Assembly: GCF_015476655.1 (NCBI RefSeq)
Contig: NZ_JABFHF010000031.1
Span: 1 to 64,000, forward strand
From: Aquiflexum lacus
GTDB taxonomy: Bacteria; Bacteroidota; Bacteroidia; Cytophagales; Cyclobacteriaceae
DNA length: 64,000 nt
Reading direction: 5' to 3'
In this document: positions 36,043 through 44,742 of the stretch, piece by piece
Numbering within the stretch: position 1 is the first letter of the stretch
Layout of the letters: each line of letters begins with the position of its first letter
Translations under genes and position numbers: made by a program
Notes under the pieces: model-generated
Seen by the model: the letters and a program-made list of their open reading frames with translations, nothing else
Database searches by the model: none
What the model was told of the DNA's origin: nothing

Positions 36043-36097
36043 GTATAAAATTTTTCAAAATTTAAGAAACACCTGTTGTATTTCCATTTATAAGAGC

Positions 36098-36220
36098 TGT
36101 AGGAGAAGGATTCGAACCTCCACGGGGCAGTTAGGCGAAACACGAGCTCCATGTTTGCTTTATGCTGTTGACCCCACCCCCGAGACCGGAGGGCATGTCT
36201 GCCAATTTCAACATCCTACA
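36098..36220 (-). ncRNA. tRNA-like structured RNA, copy B
   Basis: This second 123-base copy differs from copy A at three positions. Two of them (G to A and C to T) change the CGG/CCG helix of the long variable arm to CAG/CTG and so keep it paired; the third is in the D loop. The flanking sequence outside the unit is not conserved, apart from the three bases AGC (plus strand) that adjoin both units at their lower-coordinate end. The covariation argues that the folded RNA is under selection. Copies B and A would be transcribed together leftward. Confidence 0.7.
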
Positions 36221-36226
36221 ATGTTT

Positions 36227-36243
36227 AAAGACCTTTTGTCTTT
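36227..36243. other. Small hairpin upstream of the tRNA-like pair
   Basis: AAAGAC (36227-36232) and GTCTTT (36238-36243) form a 6-bp hairpin with a 5-base loop, 6 bases before the 5' end of copy B on the minus strand. It may belong to the leader of the RNA transcript. TAACTTTG on the minus strand at about 36256-36263 is a good -7 match upstream of it, but no -33 box is convincing. Confidence 0.3.
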
Positions 36244-36478
36244 GTTGATGATTCAAAGTTAACAAAACATTCATTACATTAAAATAAATTCAATAAAACA
36301 ATTAAAAAATTACATATAATTTAATTTTATTATAAATATTTTACCGATTCGTTAAAATCAATCCTTTCTAAGAACTGTTATTTGATGATTTGGAAATGGT
36401 ATTTTAGTATGAAATTTTGATTCTGATTGTTAAATTGGAATCTTTATTTCCTTTCATATCCCTAAACCACATGATTTT

Positions 36479-38542
36479 ATGAAATTGTTCTATTTGACAA
36501 TTATGGTTTTTGCACCAACATTTTTGGTTTTTTCTCAACAACAAAAAAAATCACCGCGCTTTGAGGAAGTTATATCCTTGCGTAATGCAGGAGAAGTTGT
36601 CATTTCGCCTGAGGGAGGAATGATTGCTTATACTGTTCAGACCGCTGATTGGATTGAAAATCGTTTTGATACCGAAATATGGCTGGCAAGAAGTAATAGT
36701 GAACCATATCAATTGACCAATAATCCCAAAAACAGCAGTACTTCCCCGGTATTTTCACCTGATGGAAAATGGCTGGCATTTTTATCAGATAGGGGAAGTA
36801 AAGTACAAGTTTATGCTTTAAGGCTTTCAGGGGGAGAGGCATTTCCCATTACCGAAGAGGAAGAAAGCATAAGTTCCTTTCAATGGCATCCTGACGGCAA
36901 AAGATTATTTCTATTGAAATCAGAAAAGGAGTCTGAGTCGATTAAAGAAAGAAAGAAACGATACGGTGCTTTTGAGATAGATGACAAGGACTTTGTCATG
37001 TCCCATATATGGGAAATTGATTTTGATGCCAAATTCCCCAATCCTTCTGAATTGCCATGTCACGAAAAATCGGATTCTTTGCAGACATCTGCAAACTGTA
37101 TAGAAAAGCCAAAATCCAGGAGACTTACAAGTGGGGATTTTACCATTACATCTTTTGAAATTTCTCCCAATGGCAAATTGTTGGCCATCAACCATCAACC
37201 TGACCCTATGATTATGTCATCGATGAAATCAGATATATCTGTATTTGATATGGAAACAAAGGATTTGGAGATAGTAGTTGCAAATTCTGGGGGTGATAGG
37301 TTTCAAGCTTGGTCGCCCGATTCTAAACAGATTCTGTATGTCAGCAATTTGGATGATACTGTATCGAATTTTTATAAAAATACCAAAATTTTTAGAATGG
37401 CTATTGAAGATAAAAAGCCTGTACAACTAGCTTCAAAATTGGATGAAAACCCTTCCAACCTGAATTGGAACAGTAAGGGGATTTATGGTACTTTTTGGAA
37501 AAAAACTTTGAGACCTGTATACCGGATTGAGCCCAAGGATGGATCTTTTAGCATGTTAACAGGGATGCCCGAACTGGTCAATGGATTTTCTTTTTCAAAA
37601 AGTGGTGAGAAAATGGCGCTTAATGCACGAAATGGGAATCAACTGAATGAAATATGGATTGCCAATAATACACAAAAACCTACCCCAATAAATATATCTC
37701 AAATGAGTAAACAGATAGCTAATTGGAAAGTAGCACAAAGTGAATTGGTAGTCTGGCGAAGTGTAGATGGAAGCCTGATAGAAGGAGTGCTTCACAAACC
37801 TTCTGACTATGATTCTACCAAAAAATATCCTTTAATGGTGGTCATTCATGGTGGACCTACAGGTATTGATACACCTCAACCTGTTCCGGGATATGTTTAT
37901 CCAATCTTGCAGTGGCTTGAAAAAGGTGCTTTGGTACTTAGGCCAAACTATCGTGGATCTGCAGGTTATGGAGAAGCTTTCAGATCTTTGAATGTTGAAA
38001 ATTTGGGTGTAGGAGATGCTTGGGATGTGATGACAGGAGTGGATTTTCTCAGTGCCAAAGGTTTGATAGACACCAGTAAAATGGGAGTCATGGGATGGAG
38101 TCAAGGTGGTTATATTTCTGCTTTTCTGACCACCAATACCGATAGATTCAAAGCAGTCAGTGTTGGGGCAGGGATTTCCAATTGGATGACTTATTATGTC
38201 AACACTGATATTCACCCCTTTACAATCCAATACCTTAAAGCCAATCCATGGGATAATGAGGAGATTTATAGAAAGACTTCACCCATGACTACGATCAAAA
38301 AAGCGGTTACGCCGACTCTGATCCAACATGGAGAATTCGATAAAAGGGTTCCAATTCCAAATGCCTATGAATTGCTCCAAGGCTTGAGAGATCAGGGTGT
38401 TCCTGCTGAATTGATTGTCTATAAGGAATTTGGACACGGCATCACCAAACCGAAAGAAAGATTAGCTGCCATGTGGCACAATTGGCAGTGGTTTGGGAAG
38501 TATGTTTGGGGAGAGGAGATTGAGATGCCTTTGGAGGACTAG
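36479..38542 (+). CDS. S9 family serine peptidase (acylaminoacyl/dipeptidyl peptidase type), secreted
   Basis: The 687-residue protein has a signal peptide (about 1-20, ending VFSQ), a WD40/TolB-like propeller (about 35-400; repeats such as SPEGGMIAYTV and SPDGKWLAFLSDRG), and a C-terminal alpha/beta hydrolase domain. The catalytic triad is visible as Ser541 (GWSQGG), Asp621 (GEFDKRVP) and His653 (FGHGITKP). Enzymes of this type cleave short peptides from the N-terminus, in the periplasm or outside the cell. About 258 bases of AT-rich sequence precede it without another gene. Confidence 0.93.
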   Translation: MKLFYLTIMVFAPTFLVFSQQQKKSPRFEEVISLRNAGEVVISPEGGMIAYTVQTADWIENRFDTEIWLARSNSEPYQLTNNPKNSSTSPVFSPDGKWLAFLSDRGSKVQVYALRLSGGEAFPITEEEESISSFQWHPDGKRLFLLKSEKESESIKERKKRYGAFEIDDKDFVMSHIWEIDFDAKFPNPSELPCHEKSDSLQTSANCIEKPKSRRLTSGDFTITSFEISPNGKLLAINHQPDPMIMSSMKSDISVFDMETKDLEIVVANSGGDRFQAWSPDSKQILYVSNLDDTVSNFYKNTKIFRMAIEDKKPVQLASKLDENPSNLNWNSKGIYGTFWKKTLRPVYRIEPKDGSFSMLTGMPELVNGFSFSKSGEKMALNARNGNQLNEIWIANNTQKPTPINISQMSKQIANWKVAQSELVVWRSVDGSLIEGVLHKPSDYDSTKKYPLMVVIHGGPTGIDTPQPVPGYVYPILQWLEKGALVLRPNYRGSAGYGEAFRSLNVENLGVGDAWDVMTGVDFLSAKGLIDTSKMGVMGWSQGGYISAFLTTNTDRFKAVSVGAGISNWMTYYVNTDIHPFTIQYLKANPWDNEEIYRKTSPMTTIKKAVTPTLIQHGEFDKRVPIPNAYELLQGLRDQGVPAELIVYKEFGHGITKPKERLAAMWHNWQWFGKYVWGEEIEMPLED

Positions 38543-38553
38543 GGTTTATCTTT

Positions 38554-38772
38554 ATGATTGCTATGGAAACAAGAGGAATCAAACAGGAATTGAGGACACT
38601 GATAGAGAATGAAAAGGATCACAGGGTTCTGGAAGCAATAAGAACTTTGTTTATTAAAACAGGTTTAGATCCAGTCCCTAAAGAAAAAAGGAGGACAATC
38701 GCCCTCCTTTTTAGAATTAAAATTTTTTTTCATAAATCATTTCTTCCAGCTAGCCTTACCGCCTTTGGCTGA
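38554..38772 (+). CDS. Small antitoxin-like ORF, probably a fragment
   Basis: A 72-residue frame begins 11 bases after the S9 peptidase. Residues 4-33 (METRGIKQELRTLIENEKDH and onward) resemble the N-terminal helix of small addiction-module antitoxins of Bacteroidota, but the rest does not. The last third is encoded by a terminator hairpin (38685-38712) and by the end of the convergent M14 gene, so the original reading frame was probably truncated. It may not be expressed as a functional protein. Confidence 0.35.
   Translation: MIAMETRGIKQELRTLIENEKDHRVLEAIRTLFIKTGLDPVPKEKRRTIALLFRIKIFFHKSFLPASLTAFG
38685..38712. terminator. Bidirectional terminator
   Basis: AAAAAGGAGG (38685-38694) and CCTCCTTTTT (38703-38712) form a perfect 10-bp hairpin with an 8-base loop, with T runs available on both strands. 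It separates the rightward S9 peptidase region from the leftward M14 operon. Confidence 0.85.
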
Positions 38773-40485
38773 ATCCACATTGATGCTGTAATTGTTGCCT
38801 CCGGTCACAATCCAACGCACTTTGACTGCTCCCATGCCGGGGATATTGGCCACAGAGATTTTTTCTGGATTGACTTTTTGCTCGGACAGTTTGTTGAAAT
38901 CTTCATTTTCCACTACAAAGCCTGCCAGAACTTTTGCTCCTGAAATACTGATGTAATCCGGTCTTTCTATTTTGTATTTCAAGTCTTGACTGGAATGGGT
39001 TGGAATCAACCTTTCATTATAAATAGTAGCTGTGATTTCTTTTACCCCACCACCTAAGTCTTTTTCATTCACTTCTGATACACTCAGTTTTGGAGTGTGA
39101 TAAGCATGTAGAATAGTAAAGGCAGAGTTTCTGTGGGCATCTTGTTCCATCAGGAATCCAGGGTGAAGTCTTCCAAAGTTTTTCTTAAAACCGCCGACTT
39201 CAATTCTCCCGTACTGCGGATGATCATATTCTTCCCAGTTCACGAAGGCGTCACCAAAAGTCAGGTATTGATCCACCTTCATTTGCTCATCCTGATTGCC
39301 TCTGCCGGCATTCTGATGAAAGTACAAATAAGAGGTCATCAATTCATTTGAATAAGTGAAAATTCCCCTTCCCCCATAAAACCAATCCAATTGTCCTCCA
39401 AAGACAGAATAAAGGTCCTTGTAAACGACCAAGTACTTATAACCTGGCATAAACTCCTCTCCTTTTTTGGCAATGGCATCATAGATACGTATATCAGTCT
39501 GATTGTATGTTCCCAAATCTTCTTCTGCACCAGGACCTCTCAGTATCATACCTCCATAATTGTGGTAACTCTGAGCACCGGCAATGTTAGGATGATCCAT
39601 TACAAATTCTACCACAGCCCTGTTTTCAGGTACTGAGAAAGGATATCTCAATGCACCTCTTTGCACATAATCCGGTTGCCAGTTCCAACCCCAATCCCTG
39701 TTGGGATCATAGTAGCCGATACCATCCTCATTGACCATACCGTCACCGTCTCTGTCTATTCCTTCATAGCCCAACATCTCATATTCACCTTTCTGATCTG
39801 CTGCTACAGGTATGAGCTTTCTGGGATCCATTTGATCTTTTACATATCTTCCTGTAGGAGATTTTCTGATCATAAAAGTGATATGGCCATCTCCATTCAA
39901 ATCGTCGAAAGGATCTTCTCCAAATTCGCCATCACCGTCATTATCAGTAATGATCATTCCTGATCTTGGGGAGTTTTGGTTATTTGCTTCCTTGATAAAA
40001 TAATCATGTGCATCAGGGTTGATGGTTGGCGCGATATAGAAAGTTTTATCTTTCAATAGTTCTGTGATAAACTCCAATTCACCATACATCTCAGAAAGGT
40101 ACCATGCAGCGTAAAGGGTAAATTCAGTTCCCTGTATTTCATTGGAGTGAATGTTTCCATCAATCCACATGGCGGGCTTTTCATTTTCTTTACCGACATT
40201 GAAGTCGGTGATAGTAAGTACCCAAATATCATTTCCTTGAAATGATTTGCCGATACTTTGTAGTTTGACCAAGTTTGGGTGTTTTTTGGCCATGTCCTTC
40301 ATGATTTCTTCCAAAGCAAGGTTGGTGTGGTACCTGTTCCAGGAAACCTGAACCTTGGGGTTGTGTGGAGTTCCCAATGCACGGAAATACCTGTCCTGTG
40401 CTACTTGGGCTTCTGTCTCCTGTATGCCCGCGAAGCTGATAGCGACTCCTAAGGCTGCTGTATATATCCAGTTTTTGATTTTCAT
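38737..40485 (-). CDS. M14 family zinc carboxypeptidase, secreted
   Basis: The 582 residues start with a signal peptide (about 1-26, cut near ETEAQ). The M14 zinc site is intact: His113 and Glu116 in GNIHSNEIQG and His308 in QSYHNYGG. Two calcium-type loops rich in Asp/Gly (DNDGDGEFGED near 181-191, DRDGDGMVNED near 244-254) interrupt the domain, as in other Bacteroidota M14 enzymes. A C-terminal beta domain follows. The enzyme probably removes C-terminal residues from peptides outside the cytoplasm. It is the second gene of a two-gene operon, 12 bases after its paralogue. Confidence 0.92.
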   Translation of the reverse strand: MKIKNWIYTAALGVAISFAGIQETEAQVAQDRYFRALGTPHNPKVQVSWNRYHTNLALEEIMKDMAKKHPNLVKLQSIGKSFQGNDIWVLTITDFNVGKENEKPAMWIDGNIHSNEIQGTEFTLYAAWYLSEMYGELEFITELLKDKTFYIAPTINPDAHDYFIKEANNQNSPRSGMIITDNDGDGEFGEDPFDDLNGDGHITFMIRKSPTGRYVKDQMDPRKLIPVAADQKGEYEMLGYEGIDRDGDGMVNEDGIGYYDPNRDWGWNWQPDYVQRGALRYPFSVPENRAVVEFVMDHPNIAGAQSYHNYGGMILRGPGAEEDLGTYNQTDIRIYDAIAKKGEEFMPGYKYLVVYKDLYSVFGGQLDWFYGGRGIFTYSNELMTSYLYFHQNAGRGNQDEQMKVDQYLTFGDAFVNWEEYDHPQYGRIEVGGFKKNFGRLHPGFLMEQDAHRNSAFTILHAYHTPKLSVSEVNEKDLGGGVKEITATIYNERLIPTHSSQDLKYKIERPDYISISGAKVLAGFVVENEDFNKLSEQKVNPEKISVANIPGMGAVKVRWIVTGGNNYSINVDSAKGGKASWKK

Positions 40486-40497
40486 TGTTGTGTCGGT

Positions 40498-42114
40498 TTA
40501 GAGTTTCACATTGAGAGTTGCGATACCGGTATGGGCGGCACCTGCTTTGATGTCCACAGCACCTGAACCTTTGACAATCCAAGTAAGAGTGGTTTTTTCA
40601 TAGGCCCCCAATTTGTTGATCAATTTGATCTTGTCGCCTGAAATCAGGTCTGTGGCATCTCTGTTGATGTCTACCCTGATTTTTCTCAACCAACGCGATT
40701 TTTCACCCATTTCGGAATGGGTTGGTAAAGCTGAATTGTTGAATAGATCAGCTGTGATTCTAGTAAGTCCATTGCCAAGTTTTTCTGTTTGCAGGTTGTG
40801 AAACTCCAGTTTTGGACTCATAGCCGCTATCTTCAATATGAAATCTGTATGATCTTGGGCAATTTCATTTACTTTGTCAAATGGAGGATTGTACATGACA
40901 AAAGGTCTTATGCCACCTACTTCTACTTTTTGGTTTGGAAAGTCAGGATGATTGACTGATGTCCAAGGAACAAATGCATTGTTGATTCCCTCCTGTGCCG
41001 CATAGGCAAGGAAATTTACTTCTGCATTGCTTTCTGACTTGCCATCTTCACCCTTCACTTCAGGAATCCACCATCCGGGCGTACTGAAACTTAATCTTCC
41101 AAAATGGAAATATACCCACTGAAAAAAGTCCCCATCAGTACCCTGATTTGTTTGATTAAAGGCTTTTTGGGAGACTGACTCATTATACATCCCTGAAACC
41201 ATACCATTGATGGCGACATCCTTTTCCAACATGGAAGTGATGATTCTCTTTTTGGCATCCCCAGCATTATATTTCAGAGGAGATGAAAGGTTGTTAGCCG
41301 GGCTAAAGGTCACAAAGGCAAAAATATTCCATTGCTCAAATAAGTAATCCAACAATGCCCTGCTTTCAGCTTGGGATACAGCAAAGTCACCTGCAAGTGG
41401 GGTGAAGATAGGGAATTTGTAAGTGAGACTTTTGTTGAAAGCTATTCCTTCCACAAGGTCTTCACCAAATTTCCCATCCTTGTCATTGTCACGACTTTCA
41501 GGATAAAGCAAGTAAGTCCCTTTCTGACCTTTTGCTACATCAGCTTTGACCATTACCCGTTCATCTTTGTCATGGGATTTATAATTTCCCATGGGGCTTT
41601 CCACACGCATCATCGTGATCAGACCATCCTTATTAAGGTCTTCATAACCGTCTTCACTCACTATTCCATCTCGGTCATGGTCAATTTTTGCTGCGTTTCC
41701 TCTTCTCTCATATTTCAATGCAGCATGATATTGTTCATAGGCATCGGGTGACATGTTGGGAAAAACATAAAAAGTATTATTGTCCAAAGCCATTGAGTGG
41801 TCTTTTACAAGTCTTTCGGCAAACTGAACTGCCAATTCAACACTCAGAACATGAAAGCCTTCTGCACCTCCTACCACAGCAATGGCAGGCTTGTTGTCCA
41901 GATCTCCTTTTCCGATCTTGACCACCCAGATGTCCTTTCCTCCTTCTGTTTTTGTAAGGGAACTGAGTTTGGCTGAACTCCCACTGCCTGAAATGGCCTG
42001 AAGTCTTTGTGTCACCTGGCTGAGCGTGGGATAATCGCTTTGGGCGCAGGTAGTTGAGTGAACGGAAAAAAGCATCCCCGCACCAGCAACCATTGATAGA
42101 AACATTTTATTCAT
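40498..42114 (-). CDS. M14-like protein with degenerate active site, secreted
   Basis: The start at Met19 of the longest frame (42114) gives a normal signal peptide (MNKMFLSMVAGAGMLFSVHS and onward, cut near TCAQS) and 538 residues. The fold follows the M14 neighbour, including two Asp-rich loops (DHDRDGIVSED, DNDKDGKFGED) and a matching C-terminal beta domain. At the position of the zinc motif it reads VVGGAEGFHVLSVELA, without a HxxE. The protein therefore appears to be a pseudoenzyme, perhaps binding peptides or assisting the active paralogue encoded 12 bases downstream. Confidence 0.85.
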   Translation of the reverse strand: MNKMFLSMVAGAGMLFSVHSTTCAQSDYPTLSQVTQRLQAISGSGSSAKLSSLTKTEGGKDIWVVKIGKGDLDNKPAIAVVGGAEGFHVLSVELAVQFAERLVKDHSMALDNNTFYVFPNMSPDAYEQYHAALKYERRGNAAKIDHDRDGIVSEDGYEDLNKDGLITMMRVESPMGNYKSHDKDERVMVKADVAKGQKGTYLLYPESRDNDKDGKFGEDLVEGIAFNKSLTYKFPIFTPLAGDFAVSQAESRALLDYLFEQWNIFAFVTFSPANNLSSPLKYNAGDAKKRIITSMLEKDVAINGMVSGMYNESVSQKAFNQTNQGTDGDFFQWVYFHFGRLSFSTPGWWIPEVKGEDGKSESNAEVNFLAYAAQEGINNAFVPWTSVNHPDFPNQKVEVGGIRPFVMYNPPFDKVNEIAQDHTDFILKIAAMSPKLEFHNLQTEKLGNGLTRITADLFNNSALPTHSEMGEKSRWLRKIRVDINRDATDLISGDKIKLINKLGAYEKTTLTWIVKGSGAVDIKAGAAHTGIATLNVKL

Positions 42115-42359
42115 AAAGTATATATTAGGTTTAGTTTTTTTGAAGACGGTTGGCTGAATTGTCCTCATTTACCAAGGCGATGTTACAAAAAATACATGGT
42201 TATTTAAATAGCCTTTAGGTTATCAGGTTTCATGGATTTTAAAAGGTATTAAGCATGGATAAGTGGGAGCAATGCAAAGACTATTGAAAAAACAAAAGAC
42301 TTTATAATACTTGGGAGCTAAAAATTTTGGTATTTTACATATTCACAATAGACCACGCC

Positions 42360-43190
42360 ATGTTTACAAAAATTGCTTTAGCCATAGCCTTCTCTCCAAG
42401 ACTTGAGGCTTTGATTTGTGAAGCCAAAAGACTCAAAGATATTTTCAGCGCGGAACTGCTGTTGATCCATGTTGGTGAAAAAAGTCCTGAGTTGGAAAAT
42501 AATCTACAACAATTGCTTGCCAAACACAGTCTTAATGAGAGTAAAATTAAAACCATCTGGCAAAAAGGGAATCCTGCCAACAAAATTATCCAGACTTGCA
42601 TGGAAGAAAATGTTGACTTTTTAGTGGCTGGAGCCCTGAAGACTGAAGGTTTTTTCAAATATTATATAGGTTCCATAGCCAGGAAAATTATCCGAAAAGC
42701 AAAGTGCTCAGTTTTGATTTTGGTAGATCCTTTAGAAAAACCTACACCTTTTCAAAGGGTTGTCATCAATGGCACGCAGCAGGATCAAACACCCTTCGTT
42801 ATAGAAAAAGGTCTGGATTGGTGCAAATATGATCGGGCCAAACAGGTGTTTATAGTCAATGAGATTAAAATGTACGGGTTTCAGATGGCTACAGCTGGAG
42901 AGGGAGGAGAGGAAGAAATTTCAAACACCAGAAGAAAACTGGTGGCTGAAGAAGTGGCTTATGTCGAAAATATTTTAAAAACAGTGGACAAAGGGGACCT
43001 TAAAGTAAGCATTAAAATCACTTGTGGTAAATGGGCAGTAGAATTGGCAAGATTTGCCACTGACACCAAAGCGGATTTATTGATTGTTGGAGATGAGGGG
43101 AAATTAGGATTTTTTGATAGGTTGTTTCCCCATGATTTGGAGGATATTTTAAGTGATTTGCCTTGTAACCTATTGATCCTAAAAAAGTAA
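42360..43190 (+). CDS. Tandem-domain universal stress protein (UspA family)
   Basis: The 276 residues from the ATG at 42360 hold two UspA-like halves. The first has KIALAIAFSPRLEALICEAK and AELLLIHVGEKS, the second ends ADLLIVGDEGKLGFFDRLF and CNLLILKK. The G-2x-G-9x-G(S/T) ATP motif is not clear in the second half, so nucleotide binding is uncertain. The gene is 10 bases upstream of a cation/proton antiporter. In that arrangement the protein may regulate the transporter. Confidence 0.88.
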   Translation: MFTKIALAIAFSPRLEALICEAKRLKDIFSAELLLIHVGEKSPELENNLQQLLAKHSLNESKIKTIWQKGNPANKIIQTCMEENVDFLVAGALKTEGFFKYYIGSIARKIIRKAKCSVLILVDPLEKPTPFQRVVINGTQQDQTPFVIEKGLDWCKYDRAKQVFIVNEIKMYGFQMATAGEGGEEEISNTRRKLVAEEVAYVENILKTVDKGDLKVSIKITCGKWAVELARFATDTKADLLIVGDEGKLGFFDRLFPHDLEDILSDLPCNLLILKK

Positions 43191-43200
43191 AAAAGACTAC

Positions 43201-44502
43201 ATGGAAAATTTAACACATCAAGATGTAGTCAATCTATTTCTGCAACTTGCAGCTATGCTGCTGTTGGCCAGAATTTTTGCAGAAATAGCCCAAAGATTCA
43301 GGCAGCCAGCTGTGGTAGGGGAACTTTTGGCGGGTATATTATTGGGGCCGACTATCCTTGGTACATTTGTCCCGGATTTTCACGAATACCTATTTATGTC
43401 CAATCCTAGTGCCAATCTTGCATTGGATGGATTCGTGCAGATCGCTGTGGTATTGCTGCTTTTTATAGCTGGATTAGAAGTGGAATTGCATTTGGTTTGG
43501 TCGCAAGGTAAATCTGCTTTGAGTATCTCCCTTTTGGGTTTGATTGTGCCATTTGCTTTGGGTTTTGTATTTCCCTATTATTTTTCTTCCTTTTTCGGGT
43601 TGGCAGAAGGAGACAAATTGTTGTTTTCGCTTTTTATGGGTACAGCCATGTCCATTACTGCTTTGCCGGTAGTGGTTAGAATATTGATGGATTTGAATCT
43701 GTTTAAGACCAAAATGGGTATGTTGATTGTAGCCTCTGCCATGGTCAATGACATCATTGGATGGTTGATATTTTCGGTGATTTTATCCTTTATGGGTAAA
43801 GGAAGTAATTTATCCCTTTTTCAAACTATCGGTATCACACTCGTCTTTACTTTTTTCATGTTGACATTAGGTAAAATAATTATCAATAAAGTGTTGCCTT
43901 GGGTCAATAAGAAATTGGCTTGGCCCGGTGGGGTTTTGTCTTTATCTATGGCTTTTTGCTTTTTAGCTGCGGCATTTACAGAATGGTTGGGAATCCATGC
44001 TATTTTCGGGGCATTTTTGTTGGGAGTGGCATTGGGTGATTCAGAACATATGTCCGAACGGGCAAAGGAGATTGTCCATCAGTTTATCAATAATATTTTT
44101 GCTCCTTTATTTTTTGTTTCCATTGGATTGAAAATCAATTTCTTTACCAATTTCGAATTAATGCTGACATTGGCTGTATTAGTCATTTCATTTGCGGGTA
44201 AAATTGTAGGAAGTGGATATGGTGCTTACAGGGGTGGGTTCAACATCAAAGAATCTTTGGCGGTCGGATTTGGGATGAATGCTCGGGGAGCCATGGAAAT
44301 CATTCTTGGATTGATAGCTTTGGAAAATGGCCTGATCGATGAAAAACTCTTTGTTGCCCTTGTTGTCATGGCAATTATTACCAGTATGACTAGTGGGCCA
44401 TTGATGAAATGGGCATTGAAACCCAGCAAAGTCGGATCGGACAGCGAGAGTCCCAAGATAGATTATCACAAGAATGAGCCTAAGTCAGAAGAAAGTGGTT
44501 AA
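43201..44502 (+). CDS. CPA2 family cation/proton antiporter
   Basis: The 433-residue membrane protein has about 12 helices and the family motifs RQPAVVGELLAGILLGPTIL near the N-terminus, FIAGLEVELHLVW, SITALPVVVRILMDLNL, and MNARGAMEIILGLIALENG near the end. It should exchange Na+ or K+ for H+ across the inner membrane. No C-terminal TrkA-N domain is present. It is co-directional with the universal stress protein gene 10 bases upstream, probably as one operon. Confidence 0.93.
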   Translation: MENLTHQDVVNLFLQLAAMLLLARIFAEIAQRFRQPAVVGELLAGILLGPTILGTFVPDFHEYLFMSNPSANLALDGFVQIAVVLLLFIAGLEVELHLVWSQGKSALSISLLGLIVPFALGFVFPYYFSSFFGLAEGDKLLFSLFMGTAMSITALPVVVRILMDLNLFKTKMGMLIVASAMVNDIIGWLIFSVILSFMGKGSNLSLFQTIGITLVFTFFMLTLGKIIINKVLPWVNKKLAWPGGVLSLSMAFCFLAAAFTEWLGIHAIFGAFLLGVALGDSEHMSERAKEIVHQFINNIFAPLFFVSIGLKINFFTNFELMLTLAVLVISFAGKIVGSGYGAYRGGFNIKESLAVGFGMNARGAMEIILGLIALENGLIDEKLFVALVVMAIITSMTSGPLMKWALKPSKVGSDSESPKIDYHKNEPKSEESG

Positions 44503-44677
44503 AAAAAAATAATTTTATGGGCTATTTTAATTCATGTGAAGTTTTGAATGTAGGTACGCATTGATACCCATGGCTACTATAGGTAGGAGATTGAAATTTA
44601 TTGGCTTTCGTCAGCGATTTATCAGCAGTCATTCGCCATTATCGAAACTTTCTATCCCCATTCACATATATCAATTG

Positions 44678-44706
44678 TTGAAATCTAACCAAAGGGTGTA
44701 TTTTTG
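44678..44706 (+). promoter_or_regulatory. Promoter of hemH
   Basis: TTG at 44678-44680 is followed after 18 bases by TATTTTTG (44699-44706), an exact -7 consensus match for Bacteroidota promoters. Transcription should start near 44713. This rules out the TTG at 44704 as the hemH start codon and supports one of the ATGs at 44734 or 44743. Confidence 0.6.
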
Positions 44707-44742
44707 GTTCTGATAAGAGAAAAGAATCGTTTAATGTCCATC

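Noticed and set aside
35920-36220. CRISPR array or simple tandem duplication
   Set aside because: There are only two units of 123 bases with clear tRNA-like folding and a compensatory change; CRISPR repeats are far shorter and more numerous.
35920-36220. Two ordinary tRNA-Leu or tRNA-Ser genes
   Set aside because: The 7-base loop in the anticodon position lacks U33 and does not present a Leu or Ser anticodon, and the variable arm is about four times the usual length.
35984-36262. 92-codon ORF on the plus strand
   Set aside because: It runs through the tRNA-like copies and their spacer, and its sequence is explained by the RNA structure.
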